Below, piece after piece: positions 52,201-64,000 of a stretch of DNA of 64,000 nt; positions within the stretch are counted from its first letter, which is position 1; every line of letters begins with the position of its first letter. The notes beneath the pieces are model-generated. The model saw only the letters and a program-made list of their open reading frames with translations, was not told the origin of the DNA and did no database searches. The translations under genes were made by a program, and so were the position numbers. Source of the DNA: Chromobotia macracanthus (Eukaryota > Chordata > Actinopteri > Cypriniformes > Botiidae); assembly GCA_036877525.1 (NCBI GenBank), contig JAZGTH010000067.1, positions 3,069,001 through 3,133,000 of the forward strand, in the 5' to 3' direction.

Positions 52201-55200
52201 TCAAACTAGCAGGGGACATGCTGTCAAGAGACGGGATCGTCAGTCCCAGAGGATGGTGGTGGATGGGCTCTTTTGAGGGTGTGAGGGCAGCTGGCAGGGA
52301 GAAGGGCGACCGTGTCCCCTTGGATCTGTCATATGGAGGTGCTCGACCAGACACCTTTCTCGCAACACGTCACCTGTCCAAGGTGAACAGTCGTCAGGTG
52401 GGATTCAAAGTGACAGGTGGCTTATGTGCCGCCATCTTATGTCATTCCCCTTAACCTCTCAATCTATCTGTCCACCTTTTCCTTCCCTTTGTCTCTTCAT
52501 ATGTGCACAGGTGTGTTGAAATGTAGACGTGGAGAGTTGTGCCAAAAGGTGGCAGGTGTAACCTTGTAAATAGCCTAATTACATCAAACTATCAAACAAA
52601 TAACTAGTCTATTTTAAAACTGTATATCAAAGCTCTAGAAGACATATGGGTTAATTCTTGGATTTTGATGCTCTGTGAATGCACCAAGGTTTTATACTGA
52701 TTTGAAGAATATTATTAGGTTAAGCATCTGTTTGCTTTTCTTACCTCTTGCTGCTTATGTGAGATTAATTTTTTTTTTCTTTTCCCCCCATTAGCTTATG
52801 ATTCAGAGAATGTTAAGGAGGTCACCCTACAGCTTGATGGCATCGTAAGTGATTGCTCAGCAACCCAGAAGAAACCAACTGTGAAAAATGGTTTGGGAGA
52901 AGAGTTAACAAACCCAGTGGCTGAACAAGATTCCTCTGCTGCTGTGCTTTCAGGACATGATGTGGACTGTGAATCTCACATAAGTGAATCTAGTGAACCC
53001 ACATCAGATGCTGACAGCACCTCAATTAAAAATAAAAAGGAGGCCACAAGAGACTTTCTGAAAGACAGTTCTGAGGACTCTGTATGTAGTTCAGACAGCC
53101 TACAACAGATGAAGTCTATATACAAAAGCTTTCTGAATAATCCTTACTGGTCCTTTTTGAGCCTAAATTCCTCTCAGCTGTATACAGAAGAACAGCCTGC
53201 TAATAGCAGCGGTACAAGCAGCAGCAATAGCAGCCCTGGGCGCAACTGCTATGACTGGCATCAGTCTGCTATTGCAAAGACACTCCAGCAGGTTTCACAG
53301 AAACAACCTATTGCACTTGAACCCAGTCTTTTTTCCACTGTCCAGCTGTACCGCCAAAGCACTAAACTCTATGGATCCATCTTTACTGGTGCTAGCAAGT
53401 TCCACTGCAAAAGCTGCAGTGCAGCATATGACACTTTGCTTGAACTCACAGTTCACATGAACGAAACAGACCACTACCGTGATGACAACCATGAAAGTGC
53501 TAGCAGGGGCGCCAAGTCCTGGTCCAAGCCTCGTAAGCGCTCTCTTTTGGAAATGGAAGGCAAAGAAGATGCCCAGAAAGTTCTACGCTGTATGTACTGT
53601 GGGCATTCTTTTGAATCATTGCAAGACCTTAGTGTGCACATGATAAAGACTAAGCATTACCAGAAAGTACCTCTGAGAGAGCCAAGAACAGCAATTGCTG
53701 CTAAAGTTGTCTCTTCCTTTAGAAAGAAAGTCCCGGCGGAGTTGGATATTGCAAAATCTCTGCACACCACAGAGCAACGAAGTCCCACTGAAGGGCAAGC
53801 CAGTGATATTTTTCAGATGTATTCAGAGCATGCTTTCACCAAGAAAGAAGACTCAGTAGATCAGAAGAGCACTAGTCATAGTGTGCAGTCTAAGTCACAG
53901 AACATCAGATGTATGGAGTGTGGAGTTACACATGACTCTTTGCAGCAGTTGAGTGCGCACATGATCTTGACAGGTCACTTTGTAAGAGCCACCCAATCAT
54001 CAGCAAAGACAGACAAGTCTATTCCAAAACAAACAGCCTTGCCTCCTCAGCCCAAAAGAAAGTGTGAGAAGACTCAGTCAAGTACACAAAGTTCCTTTCC
54101 TCTTACAGCCACAAAAATTGTAGAGTCATCTTTCCAATCTCTAGCAAACAAGGTCAGCAAAAATAAGACTCAGGAAATAACATCTCAGAAAGAAAGTAAT
54201 TGCAAGGAATCTGCAAATGTAAAAGACTTCAAGGAGAGATTTAGTATATCTTCAAAATCTGAATACCTTACTGAGGAGGACCTAAAAGAGATCCCCAAAA
54301 TGGAGTTTGACATTCTGAAATCACTGGAGAATACAGTTACATCGGCTATTAACAAAGCACAGAGGGGTGCCCCAAGTTGGGGAGGTTACCAGAGCATCCA
54401 TGCAGCCTATCAGTTACAAAACCACATGAAACCTGCTACACACAACTCAGGCTGCATGTCCTCTTTAAAACAATCAGCCAATGGTCAAGAAGTCCAGTCC
54501 TTAGACAAAAGTCCCCTGATTCCTCCGAGTACTCCACCAACCACATTTAATCTCCATGCAGTGGATAAAATAGAGAAGAAAGTAAAAGAAAAGTCTTCTG
54601 AAGCGGAGGAACCATTCAAAATCATAAATGGTCAGCGATCACCACATCAGCAGCTCACAGCCCCTGCTTCAAATGTGAAAAGGAAAGTACAAGCATCAAA
54701 CTCTCCACATCTTGAGAAAATGGTTGTATCTATGAATAGTGTGGCTGAGGCTAACACAGATGAGAAAATTATTCAGAAGCGCGTACAAGACTTCAGAAAT
54801 CTTCCCACTTCGGCATCAGATCTTTATAGTGATTGTGCTCTCATGTCTCCTCACCCTGAGCCAAAACAACCCTCTGTTAGTCCTCTAAGCGCCCTTCAGT
54901 CTGTTATGAACCTTCATCTGGGTAAAGCTGCCAAACCTGTGAGGCCTGTCCAGGACCCTATGAGTATGCTTCTCAGGATGAGCAACAGCATGGCGGAAAG
55001 GGCTGCACTTGCTGGCCCATCTGGACACTCAACAAAATATAGCCAGTTACATTCCGACAGCCATGCAGAGACCAGCAGAGACCAACCAATTGACTTGTCT
55101 AAAGGAAAAAGTGAACAGTGTCTCAGAGCTGCTGCTTTACCAGGCAAACCGTTGAGTTCCTCTGTGTCAGGTGCATCTGTGAGTGAATCCGCTGGTTCCA

Positions 55201-55865
55201 ACATATTCACACCAGTCAGTCCTTTGCATGAAAATGCCCTCTCAGACATATCAGACATGCTGCGTAATCTGTCAGACTCCCACGTTTTGAAGCCTTCAAC
55301 ACTTTTATGTAGGACAGAGCAGTCAGAAATTGAGGGTTCACATACTTCAGATGAGGCAGAGGATATGACCATGGTGCACAAGCGTAAAGGTAGACAGTCA
55401 CACTGGAAACCTCAGCACTTGCTGATTTTGCAGGCTCAGTTTACTTCATGCCTTAGGCAGACCGCTGATAGAAAGTATGTGATATCAGACTTGAGCTCCC
55501 AGGAAAGGATGCTCATATCACAAATAACGGGTCTGTCTATGACAACCATCAGCCACTGGCTGGCCAATGTGAAATATCAGCTGAGACGAACAGGCAGAAC
55601 AAAGTTCATTAAGAACATTGACTCCGGCCACCCAGTTTTCTACTGTAGTGAATGTGCTACACAGTTCCAAGCTCGCTCCACATATATCTGTCACCTTGAG
55701 TCACACCTTGGGTTTAAAATGAAAGACTTGGCCAAACTTACTTCAAAGGATCTCAACAGGAAGATTACAAAGTGTTCCAAAAGCATTTCTGTAAAACCTG
55801 TGCTTCCTGCTGTATCATCTGCTACAGGAAATCAAGAGCAACCACAGGCAGTTCCAGCACTGTGA
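46267..55865 (+). CDS. tshz3: teashirt zinc finger homeobox 3
   Basis: Two coding exons: 46267-46306 (MPRRKQQAPKRAA, the invariant TSHZ start) and 52795-55865, joining in frame to 1036 residues. TSHZ3 is a nuclear transcriptional repressor in smooth-muscle, neuronal and other development. Three widely spaced C2H2 fingers of the teashirt type are seen: C218/C221/H234/H240, C279/C282/H295/H301 and C386/C389/H402/H408. PIDLS at 778-782 is a CtBP-binding motif. A divergent homeodomain spans about 878-951 (GRQSHWKPQHLLILQAQF ... ISHWLANVKYQLRRTG), followed by a fourth finger with C964/C967/H980/H984. RSLLEMEGKEDAQKVL, NTVTSAINKAQ and DPMSML..MSNSMAE match TSHZ3 rather than TSHZ1 or TSHZ2. Unlike mammalian TSHZ3 (about 1081 residues), it stops without the final CKLCNRTFASKHAVKLH-type finger. 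Fish have tshz3a and tshz3b; which one this is cannot be told here. Confidence 0.93.
46307..52794 (+). other. tshz3: 6.5-kb tshz3 intron 1
   Basis: GTAAGT follows exon 1 and TTAG precedes exon 2. The intron is mostly unique sequence, with a GAG run at 46559-46573 and G runs near 49602, 49816 and 52138. An AACGTT-family relic lies near 51765-52018. Long stretches without obvious repeats, such as 47160-47800 and 50700-51480, are of the sort that hold regulatory elements in developmental genes, but this is inference. Confidence 0.7.
51765..52018 (-). mobile_element. AACGTT-family element, copy 6 (degraded)
   Basis: The end AATGTTCTTACAATCTAAAA with TTGTTGGG is the reverse orientation of the family start (TTTTAGGTTGTAAGAACATT). 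The other end has decayed and its boundary is approximate. Confidence 0.5.
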
Positions 55866-56675
55866 AACCCAAAAAACTACATTCGTGTAAGGGAGTTAAA
55901 CATACAAACCAATACACTTAGCACTATATGTCAGGATATGTCAACTGACAATAAAATAATCTATACTCAATTACTTGTGAATTGCTGTATAAATTTAATT
56001 AATATAATGTTGCATTAATGTAATTGGCCTTTTGTATAGTCTAAACTGTTTGGCCATTGGTGTTTTCATGGTAATTTAACTTTACCTATCTGTTCTGTTA
56101 AATGTTTGCATAAGTTTACCAAACTAGATACTCAGTGTAAGAAAACTAGAATTTGTAAACAGATATTCAGTATAAAAAATGAATTTGTAAACATGTCTTA
56201 AAATATAAACATTCTTGAATGTTCATGATAAACTGACATTTGGAGATGTTTTTAGTGTGATGTATTCTGATAAAATGTACAGTTGTACAAATGTAAACTG
56301 TAATTTTATTTTTTCTCATTTTTGCCTGGCCTAATACTTAGTTTGTGCAAGAAATTAGCTTTATTTAAAGATGCATAACCAAACAACTGTATACAAAATG
56401 TTACAAAATCAAAAGTGTAAAAGTTATAAACAAAAACGTCAGATTCGATTTTTTTAACAGAGGCTTTTTTTAATATTTGTATCACATGTTAATTTTCATT
56501 CTGGTAAAGATTCAATTGAACCGCTTCATTTCTGACAGTTTTGATTTACACAAGTTTTGTGGAATGTTACTGCATTGAATGAGGCATGCAATCTAAATGT
56601 AAAAAGTGTTCATTATAATCTTTTTTTTGGTTAGCAAAAACAAATGAAAAAATAAAGATTGTGTTTCTCAAATCA
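55866..56675 (+). other. tshz3: tshz3 3' UTR with poly(A) signal
   Basis: AT-rich, non-coding, with ATTTA-type words. AATAAA at 56651-56656 is a good candidate poly(A) signal. No remnant of the missing terminal zinc finger can be read in any frame of the first few hundred bases. Confidence 0.65.
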
Positions 56676-59467
56676 CATTACGCTTGATTTTCTGTTTTCA
56701 GCAGGGCACTGCACATGTAAAAGAATACATTTCACGATCAATTACAACTCGCAACAGTTTTTTAAAAATGCATTTAAACAATGTTTGTTTGGAAATGTTG
56801 CCTTGTGAAAGTGAACTGAACCAAGAAATTGCAACACTGTAGCGATTTTAGTCAGTTTCGTAACAAGGCAAACGATCTACAGGTCTGAAAATACCCTTTA
56901 AATGGTAAATTTTATCATTGTGCTGCAATTACTGAGACGGATTAACTCTTACCCTGCCAAACAAACCCAAACACTTATTCTTGGACAAAAAGCGATCTGA
57001 AATACGACCTGAAGAATGTCTACGTGTGTTTTGGCTTTGTTCTGTTGAAACAGTGAATTTAGTGGGGGTAGTCACGCCTCAGCGGTAATAAAAGAGAGGA
57101 GTGCTTCCTGTCAGAGTCTCATCAGCCTATGTCATCGCTCTAATGAATATCATCTAAATTGCTTTGTATATCTGAACAGTTTGGATGTCAATCTAATTTG
57201 AGTGCATGCACTGATGGGAAGGGGCCCAGACTAATGAGGAGAAAGCTACATTTGACAGTGCAATAAGCTTCAACCTGATCAGACAAGTTTGAACAGGAAT
57301 TCTGACACGTATGCCAATCGAAAAATAGTTGATGTGAAAACAGTTGCTTGAATCTGATGTGAAGTGCTGTACAGCTTGTACTAGCGTCATTATCATTTTT
57401 TGACGTCTCTGATAAGTTCATTGTTATAAAAGCTAGCACGTGTGACCAACTACCAAAAATTATATATAGTCTTAAATATAATCTCATATGATGATTAACA
57501 TTTCAGCGTAACATTTAAAGATCGTATTTTTGATGCTATTTTCTGCGTTCCTCGAGGATGTGAATTTTTCAATTGATTACTACGCAAGCACGATCTTTAT
57601 CTCATCATGGCCTCTTGAAAATCATGTTCACCCTCTGCTTGAGCGTCAGTTCATATTGCGACCAGACTTGAGTTGACGTGACAGTTTACGACAGCTCCTG
57701 AGTTCTCGTGGGACAGAAATGAGGCAGCTGCCCACAGAGTCCACACAGACTGAATTTTTCTCAGCACGAGGGCATGGTTAAGGTCATTATCCTCTTCTTA
57801 AGGAATGAACTAAAACGGAACTAATCAAGAAACCTCGTTTTACTTCAAGCTGTGTAGCTTTGCTCCTCACATATTATGTTAGTTTTATTACAGTTAATAT
57901 TAAGATAAAATATTAACAGTTACTAAAGTAAGAGACGTGAAGAGCTATAAATAAACAAATAACTAACTCTATAAAGTTGTTTCAAGTCCAGAACATTTAA
58001 CAGCTGGACGGGGAATATTTTGTGCAGCTGAACTGCTATTCACTAGCTTTCCCCAGACAGCTGTCAAGAACATTTTGGCATGATATCTGACAGATTTGCA
58101 AAATACTCTCGTTTCAGGGCATTACACCATACATTGTTAATTTAATGCATGATGACATGACCAATTATAGTGAGCTACATGCTCAAATAGCATGTCAAAA
58201 GCAGTGTATCAATTTGTTTGATCTCGTTTTCCAGCACCTTAAGTGATACCTTAAGCAATGTTTCAGACGGGGAACAAAATGCTGACAAAGTTAAAAGCTT
58301 GAGAAGAACACTTTGGCTGATCTAGCTATATTTTACAAGGAAGGTCTAAAACAAGATCTGTATAAATATAAGCACATACATTTCATTTTTATATAGGCCA
58401 CGAGAGTGTACCAAACAACCCTCAAGAGAACGGAGCGAGACTTTATTTTTTCCTCTCCTCTCCTCTGGACAAAAGACACAATGAGTGTTTTTGTGATGCT
58501 TGTTGAAAGAATCATTCGACTAAGGATGTAACCCTTGGATGGGACTCATGGGTAATGTGATGTGTAAATGGCCCCACCAACCTAAACAACCGAAATATTC
58601 TGAAATATGAGAGAAAAAACACATGGGATAAGAGTTAACAAATGTTGACATCAGTTTATCAATTAAACTCATACTGTTATTCTGACAGATCTGAAATGAA
58701 AATCTAGTAATTAAATAAAAGTATGCAAAATATGTGACGAGACTTTTGGCTGTATTTTATTATTTACTCAACTGTCAGCATCCAAGTTTTTGGTCTTTAT
58801 CTTTTCACTTTAAATGACCTCCTTTCGAGTCAATGTCTCAGACGTGTCAAGATTTCAGGGGAGTAACTGAACATTGTAGCGTGCTCGCTCTTTACGCCAT
58901 AGTTGTCTGACATGGTGGCATGACTTCCGACATTGTGTATTCAGAATGATCTGACGAGGCATTCGCTCATGTTCTGTCAGAGCTCATTGGAAATGTGGTA
59001 ATGGTCTTGTCTCCGTCCGTCGTACCTCTCTGCACATATCTATAGGTGGTGTTTAGATGTGACGTCCCAGAAACTCGCGAGCTGAGCGGTTCACGCGACC
59101 TCCTGGGCCGCGCTAGCCATCCAGAGATGGCAAGGGATGCGATTCGGTGTGACACTCCTGGTTGGAGCTGCCAAACTGCCACTTCCTGTCCTCTTTATTC
59201 ACACATCGAGGGAGTTGAAATACAGCCTTTTGAAAATCACAGATCAGACATCTGTCTGCTTGTCTGGCCTTTCCCTTTAACTGTCATGAACGTATTGGAC
59301 CATCTCTCATTCAGCGTCAGTGCCAGCTCTGATCTGCATTACAGAAGAGGAGCAGATACCAGCCATGAGCTACTGTATTTAATGTATGTATGTAATGTCC
59401 CACAAGTAACACTTTTCAGTAGTATTATTAGTAGTATTTATTTCAATATATATCTTCAGTGAATGGT

Positions 59468-59690
59468 GCACGACCATAAAATGTTTGTTCAATAATTGTC
59501 CAAATAAATGTTCTGTTATGCTCTACTTTCCTGTTAAACTATGCATGCATTCATGTGTTCTGGAGGGGATGTGGCTTTGGAGAGCGCTCTGAAGGGAGGG
59601 TGTGATCTTTATGCTTTCAAAGTTAGCTTGCTATTGCTATGCTCTTTGACATTGCCTTACCTTTAATTTTATAGTGTCCACGATTATAAA
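59468..59690 (+). repeat. dispersed repeat, copy 2 (related copy at 21036-21246)
   Basis: It shares TGGCTTTGGAGAG, GCTCTGAA, GGAGGG, ATGCTTTC and TAGCTTGCTATTGCT, in the same order and orientation, with the copy in mtss2 intron 2. Confidence 0.6.
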
Positions 59691-62092
59691 CCAATATTTC
59701 ACATGACAATTCTGCATCATTTACTAACCTTGAGGATATTCCAGACCTGTACGACTTTTCCTGTGGAACACAAAAATACATTTTGGGATAACATAGATAA
59801 TATTATAAGATAATATTACAGCAATAATTCACTCATGCTTGTGCAGTACACTGATTTTAGCACAGTTCACATTGTGCCTGGGACAATGGAACAGCCCTTA
59901 ACTGTGGTAGAGTCAGTGTATTGCGTGTACAGCGTCTCATGGCTCCTTTCTTTGTTTCACATGATATGATCTAAGGTCACACTAAGTACTCCTGCGCTGT
60001 ATCAGTCCAAACCAAAGGCAAACATGAACAGGAAATAATGTTATAAAATTGTTACAAAAGCTACTTTGTACAAAATGTTACTTTTTATGTTGTTAAGACA
60101 GCACACGCACAGTCTCTAATACTGCTGTTCCATACCTTCAATATGTCAGCTTAGCACAGAAGAATGACAGCTGGAGATGTGATAACATGTTGGTGAACGT
60201 ACACACGTACATCTTCACATATACAGACATCAAAGAGGTGCAGAATCTTGTCAAAGCTGTGAACATCAGCCTGTGCGCCTGGCAGGGCGAGTCCTTCCCT
60301 CATGTTAAAATGCCCCAATAATAACACAAGCTGTGAGACAGAGGTGTCAACTCTGTCCATCAGCTGCCGTTCTGGATATTGTATTATACCTTTATACAGT
60401 AAGGTAATACATCTAGTTTCCTGTAGAGAACAACTCAAGACACGTTAGATAACGTTTAGAAATAGCTAAGCAGGTTACATTTAGTATCACCATGTAAAAT
60501 TAATATTTACTTTTAGAATAATCAAATAACACTGCAGAACATTCAGTTTTTAGATAGGTTAACATGCGTGCTTAAAATATACATATGGAAAAATTAAATG
60601 TTCAACATATGAACGGCCTACCACGTATAATTAACATTAATTATGATTAACTTAATCCAACCTGAACCTGCCTTAGAAGGTTGGTTTCAAATATTGTATC
60701 TTTTAGGACAACAAACTAAATTACAGCTTTATTGATAACCAAAGAAATTATACATTATTATCCATTTTCCACAGAGTTCCTACAGCTGTGTGATATTTTA
60801 TTGCCTATTTCATATTATTAAGAACAAATAAAATAAAAGGTTATCTAATACAGTGACATAAATACTTCAAAATACAACATTACTGTTTGTTTAAATCATC
60901 ATAGTTTGATTTGGTTTACAGAAAATTAAATCTGAAAACACATTTTACATAATTTTCTCTTTGTTGCTTGTTACGATTCCAACAAATGCATCTTGAAATA
61001 AACAAATGCAGGCACCAAGCGCAACATGCTTGACTCTTCCAATGTGATCTGACTCGACTCTGTGACAGGTGAACTTGTCAAAGACGAGCCTGTCTCTTCC
61101 CATTGCACTTCACGTAAATGCACAGGAGACGAGAGTTTCCTTTCACTGGACTTCTGCATGGCAGGAATCAAAGGTTTTTTTTATCATCAAACATGTCCAA
61201 AGAGTAAGACAAAAAAAACCCCAGACAGTGAAAATGAAAACTATTTGAAGGGTTGAGGTATTATTCAAACTCGACAACATATTTCATAGATTATGATTAA
61301 TATTCCACTGCACAGGAACCGTGAAATGCAGACATCATTAGCATCGACTCTAAATGTTGCAAAACCCATTGTGACACTCTGTTAGATTAATGTGAGCTGG
61401 CAGACATCAGCGTCAGCTTTAATCTGAAGGCGATGATAGGCTTTGAAATATGGCCGGGATATTGTAAACTTCTTAAAATGGTTTAACAGTCATAAAAGCT
61501 TGCTCCCGTGTACTGACCCAATCATACCACCTGAAATGCAGTGTAGACTAGTTTGTATACTGCAGTTGCAAATAACAACCTAAAGTTGATAAATACGCTA
61601 ATAAAATTGGTTTGAATTTACAGTATATTCTTTGATGCTAGCTGTCATTCTTTCATGGCGATTTAAAAGTTTCTGTCTGTACAATTTTTACAGAGAAACT
61701 GTATATTATGTCTTGCAGAAAGATTATTGCTGTAGAATCATGATCGGCTGTGGCTGCATTACCGTAATCTTTTGCATATTGACACATTATAGGCAGGGTT
61801 TTGAAAGAACGACCTAAAATAACCACAGGGTTAAGGTTAGAATTAGACTAAAATTATAAACTATTTTATTAATTGCGTTTGTATTTTATTACTGTCAATT
61901 TCTGTAAAATTCTGGCATTTCTATGTACACAAAAATGTAATTTAACCCGTCGATCCTTACCTATAAAGTTATAAACCATGTTTCAGCTGGAAGTGGGGGT
62001 GACTGTTTATGCAAAGTTCGCCCCCATCCCACCACCAGTGTCTCTCACATCATCATTCACAGGAAGTGTTGCTATGACAGCGGGATATTGAC

Positions 62093-62158
62093 AGGTGTGA
62101 CAGAACTTTGATTGCAGCGTCAGCCTCTGAGCTGTGGCTTGTCATCTGTCAGGTGTGA
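62093..62158 (+). promoter_or_regulatory. candidate element with two T-box half-sites
   Basis: AGGTGTGA, the T-box half-site, occurs exactly at 62093-62100 and 62151-62158 in the same orientation. Both are preceded by a TGACA- or TGTC-type word (TTGACAGGTGTGACAG and CTGTCAGGTGTGAG). Functional status is inference. Confidence 0.35.
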
Positions 62159-62822
62159 GCGGAGCTCTGCCGGGCTGATGACACTTACAAACATGGACGC
62201 AGAAATAGAAAGTAAAAAAAAGAGCAGAAGATGGGGAATATTTCACAGTCGTTAAAAGATCTCTATAATGCTTCTGGTGTTGATGACCAAAATTAACTAA
62301 AACAATTGAAAATAATGATCGGACATGCAAATATATAGTGATTTTAAAAATGTTGCTGTCCACTGAACTTTTGTATGAAAGCAATATGACACTCATAATT
62401 GTGCAGCTCTGGCCATAGGCGCTTATGTTCAGGTGATATTACTTTAAAAACGTTATTAGAAACATACAGAGAGTCTTTAGTTTTTACAACTGCAGTAAAG
62501 GTGCAATTTCCAAAATCTAAGTAGAGGAAAAGCATGTAAAACATTGCCAGGTTAAGTCTGGTAACGAAAACATATTTTGGTCAAGTTTAATATTGTAAAA
62601 CCAGGACTAAAGGTCAACAACTAACCCACCAAAAGCAACAAAAAGAAACCTTGGTTAAAGAACTTCCCTGAGTTTGTTCATAAAACTGTGTGCCAAGCAT
62701 GTAACTGATTGTAAATGGGAAACGAAGGCTCTGCCCAAATTTGAGTTTGAGAGGACGGAAAGAGACGACGGTGTGAATGGAGGAGAAAGATGTTTCCCTG
62801 CCACCACAAGTGTAGGGAAGCT

Positions 62823-62937
62823 TTGACAGGCGCATCTCACACAGGCTGACAGCTCTGTCAATAGCCCCAGGATGGCAGGTCTGATTGACAGCTAGCAGGT
62901 GGTGGCTGAATGGAGTTGTCAGGGCAACTGTCAATCA
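62823..62937. promoter_or_regulatory. candidate enhancer: cluster of TGACAG / TGATTGACAG sites
   Basis: Within 115 bases there are TTGACAG (62823-62829), TGACAG (62847-62852), CTGTCAAT (62855-62862), TGATTGACAG (62882-62891), TTGTCA (62916-62921) and CTGTCAATCA (62928-62937). TGATTGACAG is the known composite site for PBX with MEIS/PREP homeodomain partners; the last site is the same decamer inverted. E-boxes (CAGGTG, CAGCTG) lie between and beside them. Confidence 0.45.
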
Positions 62938-64000
62938 GCTGCATCGCCATGGAAACAGAGGAGGTAACACAGCTGCCTGTGGTGATCTATTGTTTTACCA
63001 GTCAAACGCATGCATGGTAGATCACTTCACTAAAAAAACATGAACGTAACGCAATATTGTCTGTTAATATCGCTTTTCCGCAGCATCCTAAACTGCACCC
63101 AATGTGTCTCTAGGAATTAAAAGCCAGGATCGAAATTACAGGCCTATTAAATCAAATCAAAATACACTTAACATGCATCAAAAATGCCTATCACTTACAA
63201 GCAAGTAAAAAGAGCAACTCGGCTTTCTCTTTGTCCTTTCTAGTATCACTCTTACTGCTAATTGCACCCACGTAAAATCCAGGGCAGGTTTGTCATTTGG
63301 GCATAAATTGATACTCCCCATCTGGCTCTATGAGATGTGCTCACTACACAACTAATTGGTGTGTAATTGCCTTTAATAACTGTTGCTTTGAAATGAGTAT
63401 CAGATGTTTCAATTACGGTGAAATGGCCACTCCGAGGCCCCGTGGCTTGGTACAGTGGATACGTTGGGTTTAATGATGACATCCATACCCGTAAAACAGT
63501 GGCTCAGCATTAGACAGCAGCTGGACGTTATGGAGCTCACGGGGACTGAAGCGATTATTAGTGCGATCTTTATCAATGACAGCTTAAGTGACTGCTGACT
63601 ATCCCAAAACCCAACACGATGGCTCTACTGTGTTTGCTACCGGTGAAAAATATTCATCTCGCTATGATACGCTGTGTAACGCTAACTCCGTGAAATGAAC
63701 ACCTTGCGGTTTAAAGCCAAAGGGGTTAAGGTTTAGCTCATTAGCATGTGCCAGTTAAACCCCGCTGTATCTCCACCATCTGGACCCAAAATGCATCTTT
63801 ACCCACTGACAGCCAACCAAACGCAGCTCTGTATTCTGACAAATAGTCTTTATGCAAGCAAAACATAAAGTGTAAGTATTTCATAACATGACAGCAGGCT
63901 TTCACAGTTAAGGATTACACCGGAAAGCTGAAATAAAAAAGCGAAATAAACCCTTTTCCCTGCCAGCGGCCTATGATGTCACACCTCAGCGTGGAAGTCT

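Larger units (their letters stand above)
56676..64000. other. gene-free region downstream of tshz3
   Basis: No gene was recognised in 7.3 kb. Open frames are short and lack domains. Apart from one dispersed repeat (59468-59690) the sequence is largely unique, with blocks of balanced base composition at 57180-57330, 61300-61460, 62020-62160, 62700-62990 and 63270-63830 that look like candidate conserved non-coding elements. TSHZ genes are usually flanked by large regulatory deserts. Confidence 0.5.

Noticed and set aside
59046..59462. 138-codon + strand frame downstream of tshz3
   Set aside because: No domain, no splice context and AT-rich end; possibly a conserved non-coding block instead.

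Overview
The window is vertebrate nuclear DNA from a ray-finned fish, most likely a cypriniform. Four genes, all on the + strand, have GT-AG introns and encode vertebrate-specific families. The introns and spacers hold repeats typical of carp-like fish: TTAA-flanked MITEs of the 'GGGACAGTTCACCC' type, tRNA-derived SINEs, an AACGTT-rich inverted-repeat family and ACCAGC repeats. There is no bacterial-style operon, phage, CRISPR array or viral genome here. Layout: 1-2270 is probably the 3' flank of an upstream gene. 2298-6929 is selenoo (nine coding exons, 694 residues including a C-terminal selenocysteine), with a candidate SECIS element about 200 bases after the UGA. 8247-12490 is mapk12, the p38-gamma MAP kinase (12 exons, 363 residues, C-terminal PDZ ligand), packed tightly behind selenoo. 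12491-17720 is spacer with two perfect palindromes, a MITE and a SINE. 17721-36422 is mtss2 (also called mtss1l; 15 exons giving 766 residues, plus a predicted 9-nt microexon), an I-BAR/WH2 membrane-actin scaffold. 37560-38050 is an orphan CpG-rich island without a recognisable gene. 38051-46266 is spacer with relics of mobile elements and a 1.4-kb satellite of 10/11-bp units that ends close to the GC-rich promoter of the last gene. 46267-55865 is tshz3, a teashirt zinc-finger/homeodomain repressor: a 13-codon first exon, a 6.5-kb intron and one giant exon, 1036 residues, lacking the last C2H2 finger of the family. 56676-64000 is gene-free and is probably part of the tshz3 regulatory landscape. 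The four genes do not form one pathway: a mitochondrial AMPylase, a stress kinase, a membrane-curvature scaffold and a developmental transcription factor. In human, from memory, selenoo and mapk12 lie together on 22q13, mtss2 on 16q22 and tshz3 on 19q12, so the fish block joins what are three separate regions in mammals. The most notable observations are the mtss2 microexon, the loss of the terminal zinc finger in tshz3, the perfect 58-bp-arm palindrome behind mapk12, the 10/11-bp satellite, the selenoo SECIS with CC at the usual AA position, and a compact cluster of PBX/MEIS-type sites near 62.9 kb. All gene models were spliced by eye and each was checked to keep an open frame across every junction.
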